Shown here in pieces: positions 43,898-52,747 of a stretch of 64,000 bases of DNA (position 1 is the stretch's first letter; every line of letters starts with the position of its first letter). The notes below the pieces were generated by a model, which saw nothing but the letters and a program-made list of their open reading frames with translations, searched no databases and was not told the origin of the DNA. The position numbers were made by a program, and so were the translations under genes. This DNA comes from Pseudomonas sp. GR 6-02. Its GTDB lineage: Bacteria; Pseudomonadota; Gammaproteobacteria; Pseudomonadales; Pseudomonadaceae. Location of the stretch: assembly GCF_001655615.1 (NCBI RefSeq), contig NZ_CP011567.1:3729001-3793000 (forward strand), read 5' to 3'.

Positions 43898-44596
43898 ATG
43901 AGCGTAACCAGCCAATGGATCGAAATCAGCAGCCCCGAAGGCACCTTCGGCGCTTACCTGGCCATCCCCCACACCCGTAAAGGGCCGGGGATCGTGCTGA
44001 TTCAGGAAATCTTCGGGGTCAACGAGCACATCCGCTCGGTCGCCGAGCAATACGCCGCCGATGGCTATCTGGTCATAGCGCCGGATCTGTTCTGGCGCCA
44101 CGGCCACCGTATCGAACTGGGCTACGACGAAGCCGGCTGGAAACGCGCCGTCGAATTGATGAACGCCACCGACCGCTATAAAGCCCAGGCTGACATCAAA
44201 CTGGCCATCGATACCCTGAAGACGCATACCGGGCTCGACGGCAGGATCGCCTCCATCGGTTACTGCTTCGGCGGCATGCTGTCGTACAACACCGCAGCCA
44301 ACGGTTTCGTCGACGTGGCGATCGCCTATTACGGCGGCGGCATTCAGAACCAACTGGATCGGGCCAGTGAAATCAAGGTGCCGCTGCTGATGCACTTTGG
44401 CGAACAGGATAGCCACATCCCCATCGACGCCGTGAAGCAAATCGCCGAGCGTTTCGAGTTCAACGACGATGTCGATATCGAGGTGTATCCGGGGGCCGAA
44501 CATGGTTTCAACTGCTCGCACCGTGACAGCTACAACCAACGGGCGGCGGCCGAGGCGCATGGCAATACGTTGATCTTTTTAAGTCAGAACCTTTGA
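43898..44596 (+). CDS. Dienelactone hydrolase family protein
   Basis: This 232-residue alpha/beta hydrolase has the triad Cys123 (IGYCFGG), Asp171 (GEQDSHIP) and His202 (PGAEHGFN) at the same positions as in the classical chlorocatechol dienelactone hydrolase of Pseudomonas, and Glu37 in LIQEIFGVN that gates the cysteine. No other genes of a chlorocatechol pathway are near, so the physiological substrate is probably different. GGAG precedes the ATG. Confidence 0.92.
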   Translation: MSVTSQWIEISSPEGTFGAYLAIPHTRKGPGIVLIQEIFGVNEHIRSVAEQYAADGYLVIAPDLFWRHGHRIELGYDEAGWKRAVELMNATDRYKAQADIKLAIDTLKTHTGLDGRIASIGYCFGGMLSYNTAANGFVDVAIAYYGGGIQNQLDRASEIKVPLLMHFGEQDSHIPIDAVKQIAERFEFNDDVDIEVYPGAEHGFNCSHRDSYNQRAAAEAHGNTLIFLSQNL

Positions 44597-44649
44597 TAGC
44601 CGAGGTTGGCGCTATCAATACTCGATGAGTATTCAGCCCGGAAACCAGC

Positions 44650-45837
44650 ATGGACAACCTAGCAAAACCCAGACCAGCCTCACTGCGTATCCCCTCCACG
44701 GTCTGGGCCCTGGGTTTTGTCAGCCTGTTCATGGACCTTTCGTCAGAGCTGGTGCACAGCCTGTTGCCGGTATTTCTGGTCACTACTTTAGGCGCTAGCG
44801 CACTCACCGTCGGGGTGATCGAAGGCATTGCCGAGGCGACGGCGATGGTGGTCAAGATATTCTCCGGCGCCATCAGCGACTTTATCGGCCGGCGTAAAGG
44901 CCTGCTGTTGATGGGCTACGGTCTGGCAGCGTTGTCGAAGCCGCTGTTTCCCCTCGCGCACTCGGTTGATGTGGTATTTACCGCGCGCTTTCTGGACCGC
45001 ATCGGCAAAGGCATTCGTGGCGCGCCGCGCGATGCGCTGGTCGCCGATGTCGCCCCCGCCGAAATCCGTGGTGCCTGCTTCGGCTTACGCCAGTCGATGG
45101 ACACCGTGGGGGCGATTCTGGGTCCGGTTCTGGCGATCGTGCTGATGCTCTGGCTCGGGCAGATCCATCTGGTGTTGTGGTTTGCGGTGATCCCGGCGGT
45201 GATATCGGTGGCGCTGATTGTCGGTGGCGTCAAAGAACCTGCCGATGTCGCCGGGAAACACACCTTTCGCTCGCCTATCCACTGGAAGGTTCTGCGGGAG
45301 TTTTCCCGTGGTTACTGGTGGGCGGTGATCGTCGGCGGGCTCTTCACGCTGGCCCGTTTCAGCGAGGCCTTTCTGGTCTTGAAAGCGCAGCAGACAGGCC
45401 TGACGGCCACTTGGGTGCCGATGGTGATGGTGGTCATGTCGCTGTTGTATGCGGTGTCGGCCTACCCTGCCGGCTGGTTGTCCGACCGGATCAGCCGCAC
45501 CAAGTTGCTGTGTGTCGGCATGGGGCTGCTGATCCTGGCGGACCTGCTGCTGGCGCAAGCGGATTCAATCATGACCATGCTGGCGGGCGTAGCCCTGTGG
45601 GGCCTGCACATGGGCTTCAGCCAGGGCATTCTCGCGACGCTGATCGCCGACACTGCACCCGAGCATCTCAGGGGCACGGCCTTCGGCCTGTTCAATCTGA
45701 TCAGCGGCGTGTGCCTGTTGATCGCCAGCGTACTGGCTGGCGCGCTATGGGAAACCTCGGGCTCCGCCAGCACTTTCATCGCCGGGGCGGTGCTGGCGGC
45801 TGCGGCGCTGGCGTTGCTCCTGTTGCGCAAGTCCTAG
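44650..45837 (+). CDS. MFS transporter
   Basis: This 395-residue protein has 12 membrane segments and the MFS loop motif DFIGRRKGLLLMGYG. The start TVWALGFVSLFMDLSSELVHSLLPVFL and RIGKGIRGAPRDALVADV are typical of a drug- or metabolite-efflux group of MFS. The substrate is unknown. Its stop overlaps by four bases the end of the convergent rhodanese-lyase gene. Confidence 0.88.
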   Translation: MDNLAKPRPASLRIPSTVWALGFVSLFMDLSSELVHSLLPVFLVTTLGASALTVGVIEGIAEATAMVVKIFSGAISDFIGRRKGLLLMGYGLAALSKPLFPLAHSVDVVFTARFLDRIGKGIRGAPRDALVADVAPAEIRGACFGLRQSMDTVGAILGPVLAIVLMLWLGQIHLVLWFAVIPAVISVALIVGGVKEPADVAGKHTFRSPIHWKVLREFSRGYWWAVIVGGLFTLARFSEAFLVLKAQQTGLTATWVPMVMVVMSLLYAVSAYPAGWLSDRISRTKLLCVGMGLLILADLLLAQADSIMTMLAGVALWGLHMGFSQGILATLIADTAPEHLRGTAFGLFNLISGVCLLIASVLAGALWETSGSASTFIAGAVLAAAALALLLLRKS

Positions 45838-48593
45838 TCCTCGATCGCGGTGAACCCGCGTTGCAAATCCTCGATCAACGCGTCGACATCTTCCAGGCCA
45901 ATGTGCAACCGCAGCACCGGGTTCAATGCGCGATCTGCCGCACTGTTGCGATCCTGGGTGTCGGCGACGGTGACCAGGCTTTCATAGCCGCCCCAGGACG
46001 CGCCCAGACCAAACACCTGCAACGCATCGATGAAGCGCTCTACATACGTAGCGTCGGCATCACGCAGTTCGAAGGACAGTAAGCCGTTACTGCCCGTGAA
46101 GTCCCGCCGCCACAGGGCATGATGGGGATGATCGGCCAGCGCCGGATGGAACACCCGTTTCACCTGCGGTTGCGCTTGTAGCCAATGAGCGATTTCCAGG
46201 GCCTGGCGTTCGTGCACCTCCAGGCGTGGCGCCAGGGTTCGGGCGCCGCGCAGCACCAGCCAGGCGTCGTCAGGGCTGACGGCGCTGCCAAAGGTGTCGC
46301 TCATGGACGCCAGCGGCTGCCAGACTTCTTGCCGGGTACAGACGCTGCCCATGACCACATCGCTGTGGCCGCACAGGTACTTGGTCAACGCCATGATCGA
46401 GATGTCCGCGCCCAGCGTCAGCGGCCGGTACAGGTAGCCCGAACCCCACGTGTTATCGACGGCCAGCAGGATGCCCCGTGGTTTGCACAGTGCGGCGATG
46501 GCCGGCAGGTCGCTGAGTTCATACAGCAGCGAGCCGGGCACTTCGGTGTAGACCATTTTTGTATTGGCTTGCAGTTGCCCTTGCAGGCCGCTGCCGTCAG
46601 GCGCGAAGTAGCCGACCTGGATGCCGAACGGCCCAAGCAGCTCCCGAGCCAGACGCCGCACGGGCGCATACACCGCGTCGGTGATCAGCACATGATCGCC
46701 GGGCCGCAGGTAGGCCAGGAACGTCTGCGCCACTGCCGCCAGCCCGGTGCCAAACAAGCGGGTGCGATAACCGCCTTCCAGCTCCGTCACCAGGTCTTCC
46801 AAGGCAAAAGCGGTCGGATTGCCCCGAGCGCCATAGCTCAGCACCCGCTCCCGGTCACGGCGAGCACGAGCATCGCGCATCTGCGCCAGGTTGTCGAACA
46901 GCACCGTGCTCAAACGAGTGACGGGCACGTTGACACCTCGACTGCCACTGCCCTTTTCGGTACGCGCCGCCTGCACCAGACGGGTACGCACCCGCGCATC
47001 ACGAGTCGCTTGAGACGGCGCACGCAGCGGTTTGAGGCTGGCGATTTCGTCTGCGCTCATTTGCGCCAACAGGCCGATTTCCCAGGCCAGGTACTGACGC
47101 GCCGCGTCTTTGTTGCCGGCGTGGCGATCATGGGTAAAGAACAGAAAATCGATGCACTGCTGATCCGGCGGCGTGTTGGCATCCTCTTGCAACGCAAAAC
47201 CCGCCTCGCGCCAGGCGTCAACACCGCCGCTCAACAGCCGGGTTTGTGCACGCTGAACGTCGGGCAATTCCAGCGCCGCGAAAGCGGCCAGTTGCGGGTC
47301 ATCGGCCAGCAACACCAGAGCTCGCTGTTCACCGGCCACTTCACTTGCCAGCAACGAACGGATCGACCAGCGCGAACCGGCGATATGACCTTTGCGGAAG
47401 GTCATGCTCGGACGCAGGTCAATCAATGCTACCGCGTCATCCTTCAACTCATCGGCCAAGGCTTGTGCCGTGATGACCGGCAACGCTTCGTGTGCGGGCG
47501 TCTCATGCGTCGGCAACGCCAGACCGCTGCTCACCCCACCCTCCAGCACATAAGCTTCATGCCCCAACTGCCGCAGCCAACTGGCGACGATCGGCGCCCG
47601 TATACCATCGCTGTCGATCAGCACGAGCCGCGCCTGACGCACGCCGATGTACAGGTCGGTAGACTGAATCAACTGCCCACCCGGCGTGTGTTGCGCACCC
47701 GACAGACTGCCGGCGACAAACTCCTCGGCAGTGCGCACATCGCACAGAAACAAACTGCGTGCGGCCTCCTCGGCCCACTGCTCGACCTGCGCCGCCGTAA
47801 CGGTGTTTACCCCGGCCCGTGCGGCCAGTTGTGCCGCGGCGAGGCGTTGTTGCGGCAAGGTCTTGGATGACACCTCATCGGCATAGCGGCGGGTGCTGCC
47901 ATGTTCCAGCCGGAAATCTTCCAGGTACCAGCCCTGCGTACCGTTTTCCAAGGCGTAGACCGGATTCTTCAATCCCAGATTGATCAGGGTCTGGGCGCCA
48001 ATAATGCTGCGGGTTCGACCGGCACAATTGACCACAATCGGCGTGCTATCGTCCGGCACCAGATCCTGTACGCGATAGCCCAGCTCGCCGTTCGGGCAGC
48101 AGACAGAACCGGGGATGGTCATCTTGCGGTATTCGTCGAACGGCCGACCGTCCAGCACCACCAGAGGCTCGCCCCGGGCTTGCCATTCAGCCAGCTGCCT
48201 GGCGGTGACATGCGGTGTATCACTGACCTCTTCCACCAACTCGCCAAAGGCTTTGGACGGCACATGCACACCCGCGAACAGTTGCAGGCCTGCCGCCTGC
48301 CAGGCATCGGCACCGCCGTCGAGAATATGCACGCGGCTGTACCCCAGCGCCTGCAAACGCCGAGCAGAGCGCACCGCGATGTCCCCGCCGTTCTGGTCAT
48401 AGATCACCAGCCGCACCTGAGGATTCGGCGCCAGGCGTCGGACCTCCAGCTCCAGGCGACTGTAGGGCAGGTTCACCCCGTGAAACAGGTGGGCTTCGCC
48501 ATATTGGCCATGCTCACGCACATCAAACAGGGCAATTTCCTGCCCGTCGAACAGCCATTGCTGCAGTTGCCCTGGGGTTACGGTCTGGCTCAT
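45834..48593 (-). CDS. Fusion of four rhodanese domains and a cystathionine beta-lyase
   Basis: This 919-residue protein has four rhodanese domains (about residues 5-108, 127-238, 265-365 and 372-470), a linker, and a MetC-like PLP lyase (about 545-919). Only rhodanese domain 2 has the active-site cysteine (Cys190 in VVNCAGRTRS); the loops of domains 1, 3 and 4 have Asp66, Asp327 and Ala430-Asp431 there. The lyase has AVDNTWGSGYLYRPL, the PLP Lys738 in ALTKYLCGHSDVVMGS and FGLGASWGGYESLV, as in cystathionine beta-lyase. I infer that the lyase releases a sulfane or thiol and domain 2 takes up persulfide sulfur. It is the last gene of a nine-gene operon and overlaps the thiol dioxygenase gene (ATGA). 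Confidence 0.9.
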   Translation of the reverse strand: MSQTVTPGQLQQWLFDGQEIALFDVREHGQYGEAHLFHGVNLPYSRLELEVRRLAPNPQVRLVIYDQNGGDIAVRSARRLQALGYSRVHILDGGADAWQAAGLQLFAGVHVPSKAFGELVEEVSDTPHVTARQLAEWQARGEPLVVLDGRPFDEYRKMTIPGSVCCPNGELGYRVQDLVPDDSTPIVVNCAGRTRSIIGAQTLINLGLKNPVYALENGTQGWYLEDFRLEHGSTRRYADEVSSKTLPQQRLAAAQLAARAGVNTVTAAQVEQWAEEAARSLFLCDVRTAEEFVAGSLSGAQHTPGGQLIQSTDLYIGVRQARLVLIDSDGIRAPIVASWLRQLGHEAYVLEGGVSSGLALPTHETPAHEALPVITAQALADELKDDAVALIDLRPSMTFRKGHIAGSRWSIRSLLASEVAGEQRALVLLADDPQLAAFAALELPDVQRAQTRLLSGGVDAWREAGFALQEDANTPPDQQCIDFLFFTHDRHAGNKDAARQYLAWEIGLLAQMSADEIASLKPLRAPSQATRDARVRTRLVQAARTEKGSGSRGVNVPVTRLSTVLFDNLAQMRDARARRDRERVLSYGARGNPTAFALEDLVTELEGGYRTRLFGTGLAAVAQTFLAYLRPGDHVLITDAVYAPVRRLARELLGPFGIQVGYFAPDGSGLQGQLQANTKMVYTEVPGSLLYELSDLPAIAALCKPRGILLAVDNTWGSGYLYRPLTLGADISIMALTKYLCGHSDVVMGSVCTRQEVWQPLASMSDTFGSAVSPDDAWLVLRGARTLAPRLEVHERQALEIAHWLQAQPQVKRVFHPALADHPHHALWRRDFTGSNGLLSFELRDADATYVERFIDALQVFGLGASWGGYESLVTVADTQDRNSAADRALNPVLRLHIGLEDVDALIEDLQRGFTAIED

Positions 48594-49186
48594 GTGTAGG
48601 CCTTGATCGACGGCGCCATTTGCGAGGCGTTGTAATTGAGAATGCGCCCGTCGGCCTCGACCCCGTAACGGCCGTTGAGCGATTCCAGCGGCAAACCGTA
48701 CAGGTGGAAATGCAGGGTCGGCTGCTCGCCTTCGACACGGATGCCATGCAGGTCTTCACCGAGAAACGAGATCGATGTGCCGGGTTGCACGATCACTTCC
48801 TTTTCCAGGTGCAACGTGGTGAACCCAGGCTCGCGGCCCTCGTCATCACGGGTGTAGACGTAATTGATTTCCTGACCTTCGATGGCGCTGATGATCGCCC
48901 AGGTTTCGTGGTTGTGCGGGATCGTACTTTTACCCGGCAGCAATGAGTTGAGGTACAGCGTCGGTGTGTCGCCATCGTCGTTGAGGCGGTAGCGGAACGC
49001 GGTGCTGCCCTGTCCCGGCACGGGCGCCGGGAACGCGTCGAAATTAAACAAATCACGGCGCTCGGCCAGGGTTTCGAGCAAGGCGACGATCTCCGTCAAC
49101 GCGGCGCGGTCGACGCCACGCTGATGGATGACGCGGATTTTCTTGAGGAAATCCTCGATGACGGCGGCACGGTTATCGGTACTCAT
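48590..49186 (-). CDS. Thiol dioxygenase of the cysteine/3-mercaptopropionate dioxygenase family
   Basis: This 198-residue cupin oxidises a thiol to a sulfinate with non-haem iron. The three iron histidines are His91 and His93 in IPHNHETWAI and His147 in EDLHGIRVEG. The tail carries His161 and Tyr163 in LHFHLYG; the serine that precedes this His-Tyr pair in known enzymes is replaced by His159. No cysteine stands where CDO has its Cys-Tyr crosslink. 3-Mercaptopropionate or cysteine is the likely substrate class. GAGGAG precedes the ATG; the ATPase gene ends 17 bases upstream. Confidence 0.9.
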   Translation of the reverse strand: MSTDNRAAVIEDFLKKIRVIHQRGVDRAALTEIVALLETLAERRDLFNFDAFPAPVPGQGSTAFRYRLNDDGDTPTLYLNSLLPGKSTIPHNHETWAIISAIEGQEINYVYTRDDEGREPGFTTLHLEKEVIVQPGTSISFLGEDLHGIRVEGEQPTLHFHLYGLPLESLNGRYGVEADGRILNYNASQMAPSIKAYT

Positions 49187-49203
49187 GAACAGACTCCTCG
49201 GTA

Positions 49204-50040
49204 TTAGACGGACAGGCTGTAGCGGCTCAGGTTACTCAACAGATATGGATCGTTGGCGACACGGGGACGGCGTCCCGGATCGCCCAGGGCGTGACGCAGA
49301 AACTCCCGGGTCCGTTCGCTGGTGGGGTGCTGGAAGATCTGCTCGGCACTGCCGCGTTCGACGATCACACCGTTTTCGGTGAAGTAGACGATGTCGCTGA
49401 TCTCTTCGGCAAAACGCATTTCGTGGGTCACCAGCACGCAGGTCATGCCCTCTTCCGTGAGTTCGCGAATCACCGTCAGCACCTCACCAACGGTTTCCGG
49501 GTCGAGGGCAGAAGTCACCTCATCGAACAGAATCAGCTCCGGGCGCATGGCCAACGCCCGGGCAATCGCCACCCGCTGTTGCTGACCGCCGGAGAGTTGC
49601 CCCGGATAAGCATCGGCCTTGTGCTCCATGCGCACCTTGGCCAGCAAGGCGCGGGCGTCTTTTTCGGCCTCGGAGCGGTTGCGCCCCAGCACTTTGCGCG
49701 GGGCGATCACCAGGTTCTCCAGCACCGACAAATGCGGAAACAGGTTGTACTGCTGGAACACAAACCCCACACGCTTGCGCAGCTCGATACGCTGGCTTTC
49801 CTGGGCCAGGGTGTGAACCTCGGTGGCGCCGACGCGGATGCTCCCGCGCTGGGGCTGCAACAGGCCGGTGATGCAGCGCAGGATCGTCGACTTGCCGGAG
49901 CCGGACGGGCCAATGATCGACACGGCCTGGCCGCGATGCACGTCGAGGTCTATGCCCTTGAGCACCGGGTTGCTGCCAAATGACAGGTGCAGGTCGCGCA
50001 GGCTGACCAAGGGTTCGGCGACGGTTTCAGTAGAAGGCAT
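49204..50040 (-). CDS. Amino-acid ABC importer, ATP-binding protein
   Basis: This 278-residue ATPase belongs to the polar amino acid (HisP/GlnQ) family: Walker A IIGPSGSGKST, Q-loop FQQYNLFPHLSVLEN, signature LSGGQQQR, Walker B LILFDEVTSALD and the switch VTHEM. I start at MPSTETVAEPLVSL; the frame is open 17 residues further, inside the permease gene. It overlaps that gene by 14 bases. The C-terminal 30 residues (GDPGRRPRVANDPYLLSNLSRYSLSV) are longer than usual. Confidence 0.93.
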   Translation of the reverse strand: MPSTETVAEPLVSLRDLHLSFGSNPVLKGIDLDVHRGQAVSIIGPSGSGKSTILRCITGLLQPQRGSIRVGATEVHTLAQESQRIELRKRVGFVFQQYNLFPHLSVLENLVIAPRKVLGRNRSEAEKDARALLAKVRMEHKADAYPGQLSGGQQQRVAIARALAMRPELILFDEVTSALDPETVGEVLTVIRELTEEGMTCVLVTHEMRFAEEISDIVYFTENGVIVERGSAEQIFQHPTSERTREFLRHALGDPGRRPRVANDPYLLSNLSRYSLSV

Positions 50041-50815
50041 AACGTCGCTCCAGGCGTTGGGTGAGTCGGGAAATCGGGTAGCAGTAAGCAAAGAACAGCA
50101 CCAGCAGGCTCAGGTAAATCACCACAGTGAAGCCGGTGAGGTTCACCGTGTTGCTGGCGATTTGCGCGGTGTCGATCACGTCATGCACGCCCACCAAAGA
50201 CGCCAGTGCGGTGCCCATGGTGATCACCGCGTAGAGGTTCATCCATGGCGGCAACATGCGCTTGAAGCACTGCGGCAGGATGATCGAACTAAAAATCTGA
50301 GCGCGAGTGAAGGCCAGGGATCGCGCCGCTTCCCACTGGGTACTGGGGATCGAGGCGACCGCACCCCGGAAGATCTCCGCAACGTTGGCGCTCGCCGGCA
50401 ACGCCAGGCCAATCGTGACCTTGACCCAGTCCGGGAACGCGACATAAGCGCTGCCGATGTGGATCTCGAACGGGAACACATAGGTGGTGAAATAGATCAG
50501 CACCAGCCACGGCGCGTTGCGAAAAATCTGCACCCAGATCCGCGCCGGCAAGCGCAGCAGCCACAACGGCGACAACGTCAGGGCTCCGACCAACAACCCC
50601 AGCAACGAGCCCAGCCCGATCGCCACCAGACTGATCAGAATGTTCTGGCCAAACCCGACGACCAAGGCTGGCGACCATTGCAGCAAAGCCTTGAGTACCG
50701 GGCTGTGCGGCGCGAAATACACCAGCCAGAGCACGGCCCCCGCCAACAGCAGCAACTTGCCGACATGCCGACGCGGCCAGGCCAGCGGCGCGGTGACGGA
50801 CGATTCAATGGCCAT
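50027..50815 (-). CDS. Amino-acid ABC importer, permease
   Basis: This 262-residue inner-membrane permease has an N-terminal extension with one segment and the HisM-type domain (GFGQNILISLVAIGLGSLLG, VQIFRNAPWLVLIYF). The EAA loop that contacts the ATPase is AEIFRGAVASIPSTQWEAARSLAFTRAQIFSSIILPQC. It overlaps the other permease by 11 bases, and the two form the transmembrane pair of the importer. Confidence 0.92.
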   Translation of the reverse strand: MAIESSVTAPLAWPRRHVGKLLLLAGAVLWLVYFAPHSPVLKALLQWSPALVVGFGQNILISLVAIGLGSLLGLLVGALTLSPLWLLRLPARIWVQIFRNAPWLVLIYFTTYVFPFEIHIGSAYVAFPDWVKVTIGLALPASANVAEIFRGAVASIPSTQWEAARSLAFTRAQIFSSIILPQCFKRMLPPWMNLYAVITMGTALASLVGVHDVIDTAQIASNTVNLTGFTVVIYLSLLVLFFAYCYPISRLTQRLERRYAFY

Positions 50816-51539
50816 AGCCGGGCATCCTCAGGCGCGCTTCGAGCAGGTGCCCCACACAATTGACGGTAAAACTCAGCAGGCCGAAAAACGTCAGGATCAG
50901 AATCATCAGCTCCAACACGTTATCGCTCTGGGTCCAGATCATGATCGCCGCGTAGGTGATGTCGCCGACGGCAATGGCCGAGGCGACGGCGGTCATTTTT
51001 ACCAGGTCGATTAGATTGTTGATCAGCGACGGCAAGGCGAAGCGCAAGGCCAGTGGCAGTTGCACATTCCACAACAACTGGCGGCTGCTGAACGCCAGCG
51101 AACTGGCCGCCTCCATCGTCACCGCCGGCACCGCTTCGATCCCGGCGCGCAAGGCTTCGGCATGAAACGCGCCTTTGTGCAGCGAAATCACGATCACCAC
51201 CCAGGCGAACGGCGTCAGCGGGTTGGCCGCGCCAACGGCCTGGGTCAGCAGCATGTTCAGCACCAGAAATGCGCAATACAGCTGCACCAGGGTCGGCGTG
51301 TTGCGGGTGACTTCGACAAACACCCGCGCAGGTTTTGCCAGCCAGGTTTTACCCGAGGTCAGCATCGCCGCCAAACCGACCCCCGCCAGCAGGCTGCCGA
51401 CGATGGTGAACAGGCACAGCAGCACCGTGGTCAGCGCGCCCTGCTCCAGGGTTCCACGCTGATAAGCGTCCAGCAGAAAGCCGTAGTTCAGGCCGAACCC
51501 GGCGGCCCAGTGGACGAATAGCTCCAACAAATGACTCAT
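50805..51539 (-). CDS. Amino-acid ABC importer, permease
   Basis: This 244-residue inner-membrane permease has about five segments, with the HisM/GlnP-type motifs GALTTVLLCLFTIVGSLLAG, VEVTRNTPTLVQLYC, and the EAA loop AEALRAGIEAVPAVTMEAASSLAFSSRQLLWNVQLPLALRF. It begins within the end of the aminotransferase gene (4-base overlap) and ends inside the start of the next permease gene. Confidence 0.92.
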   Translation of the reverse strand: MSHLLELFVHWAAGFGLNYGFLLDAYQRGTLEQGALTTVLLCLFTIVGSLLAGVGLAAMLTSGKTWLAKPARVFVEVTRNTPTLVQLYCAFLVLNMLLTQAVGAANPLTPFAWVVIVISLHKGAFHAEALRAGIEAVPAVTMEAASSLAFSSRQLLWNVQLPLALRFALPSLINNLIDLVKMTAVASAIAVGDITYAAIMIWTQSDNVLELMILILTFFGLLSFTVNCVGHLLEARLRMPGYGH

Positions 51540-52747
51540 GGTTCGCCCCGCAATTGCCCGCAGGCTTGAGCGATGCGGCGTCCGGCTTCGACTACGGTGT
51601 CAATCGCCGTGGCAATGGACAGGCGAAACCACGGCGACAAGCCATAAGCGCTGCCCGCCACGCCGGCCACGCCCTCTTCCAGCAAATACGCGACGACGTC
51701 GGCATCGCTTTGCAGACGTCGACCGTCCGGGCGATAGCGCCCCAACAACCCAGCGCAGCGCACAAACACGAAGAAACCACCTTGAGGTTCGAGCACTTCA
51801 AGACCGTCCACTTCGCGTAAGGCGCTGACCAGTGAATCCCGGCGTTGTTGATAGGCCGCGACTTGCGACCGCAAGAAATCCAGTCCACCTTCGAATGCCG
51901 CCAATGCGGCGGCTTGTCCGACCGAGGAAGCGCCCGAGGTGGATTGCGATTGCACCACGGTCATGGCCTGGGTCAGCGCTTGCGGTCCGGCGCCGAAACC
52001 GATGCGCCAACCGGTCATGGCGTAGGTCTTGGACACCCCGCCCACCAGCAGGCTGCGCGCCTGCAAATCCGGCGCAACGTTGAGCAGGCTCTGGGCAGGC
52101 AAACCGTCGAAACGGATATGTTCGTAGAGCTCATCCAGCAGAATCAGCACGTGGGGATGGCGCCGCAGCACCTCGGCCAGGGCACGCAGCTCGGCCGCGC
52201 TGTACACCGCGCCGCTGGGGTTGCCGGGGCCGTTGAGGATCAGCCAGCGAGTCCGTTCGCCAATCCATTGCTCCAATTGTTCGGCCGTCAGTTTGCAGCC
52301 CTGCGCCAGCCCGCATTCGATAAACACCGGCTCGCCGCCATTGAAGCGCACGCTGTCGGGGAACGACGGCCAGTACGGCGTTGGCACCAGCACCTGATCG
52401 CCGTCGTCGAGGGTGGCGGCAAAGGCATTGAAGATGATCTGTTTGGCACCGTTGCCAATCACGATCGATTCCAGCGGATAGTCCAGCTGGTTTTCCTGCT
52501 GGAGTTTGCGTTGCACCGCGATGCGCAAGGCCTTCACGCCCGGTGTCGGCGTGTACTTGGTGGCACCGGCGGCGATGGCGGCATAAGCGGCCTGCTTGAT
52601 GTGCTCCGGGGTGTCAAAATCCGGCTCGCCGGTGGTCAGGTCGAGGATGTCGCGACCAGCCTCGCGCAATGCCGTGGCTTGAGATTTCGCGGCGGCATTG
52701 GCCGACAGCGAGACGCGCTGTACGCGTTTGGACAGACGAAGCGTCAT
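51536..52747 (-). CDS. Class I/II PLP aminotransferase (aspartate aminotransferase-like)
   Basis: This 403-residue enzyme has the fold type I motifs: TKYTPTPGVKALR, the PLP region LNGPGNPSGAVYS (Asn176), Asp205/Tyr208 in LLDELYEH, and the PLP Lys240 in VGGVSKTYAMTGWRIG. It would interconvert an amino acid and its 2-oxo acid. The operon context (thiol dioxygenase and cystathionine lyase) suggests a sulfur-containing substrate, but nothing in the motif set proves it. Both ends overlap neighbours by four bases. Confidence 0.9.
   Translation of the reverse strand: MTLRLSKRVQRVSLSANAAAKSQATALREAGRDILDLTTGEPDFDTPEHIKQAAYAAIAAGATKYTPTPGVKALRIAVQRKLQQENQLDYPLESIVIGNGAKQIIFNAFAATLDDGDQVLVPTPYWPSFPDSVRFNGGEPVFIECGLAQGCKLTAEQLEQWIGERTRWLILNGPGNPSGAVYSAAELRALAEVLRRHPHVLILLDELYEHIRFDGLPAQSLLNVAPDLQARSLLVGGVSKTYAMTGWRIGFGAGPQALTQAMTVVQSQSTSGASSVGQAAALAAFEGGLDFLRSQVAAYQQRRDSLVSALREVDGLEVLEPQGGFFVFVRCAGLLGRYRPDGRRLQSDADVVAYLLEEGVAGVAGSAYGLSPWFRLSIATAIDTVVEAGRRIAQACGQLRGEP

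Noticed and set aside
46185..47870. 561-codon plus-strand frame
   Set aside because: It is antisense to the rhodanese-lyase fusion and has no recognisable domain.
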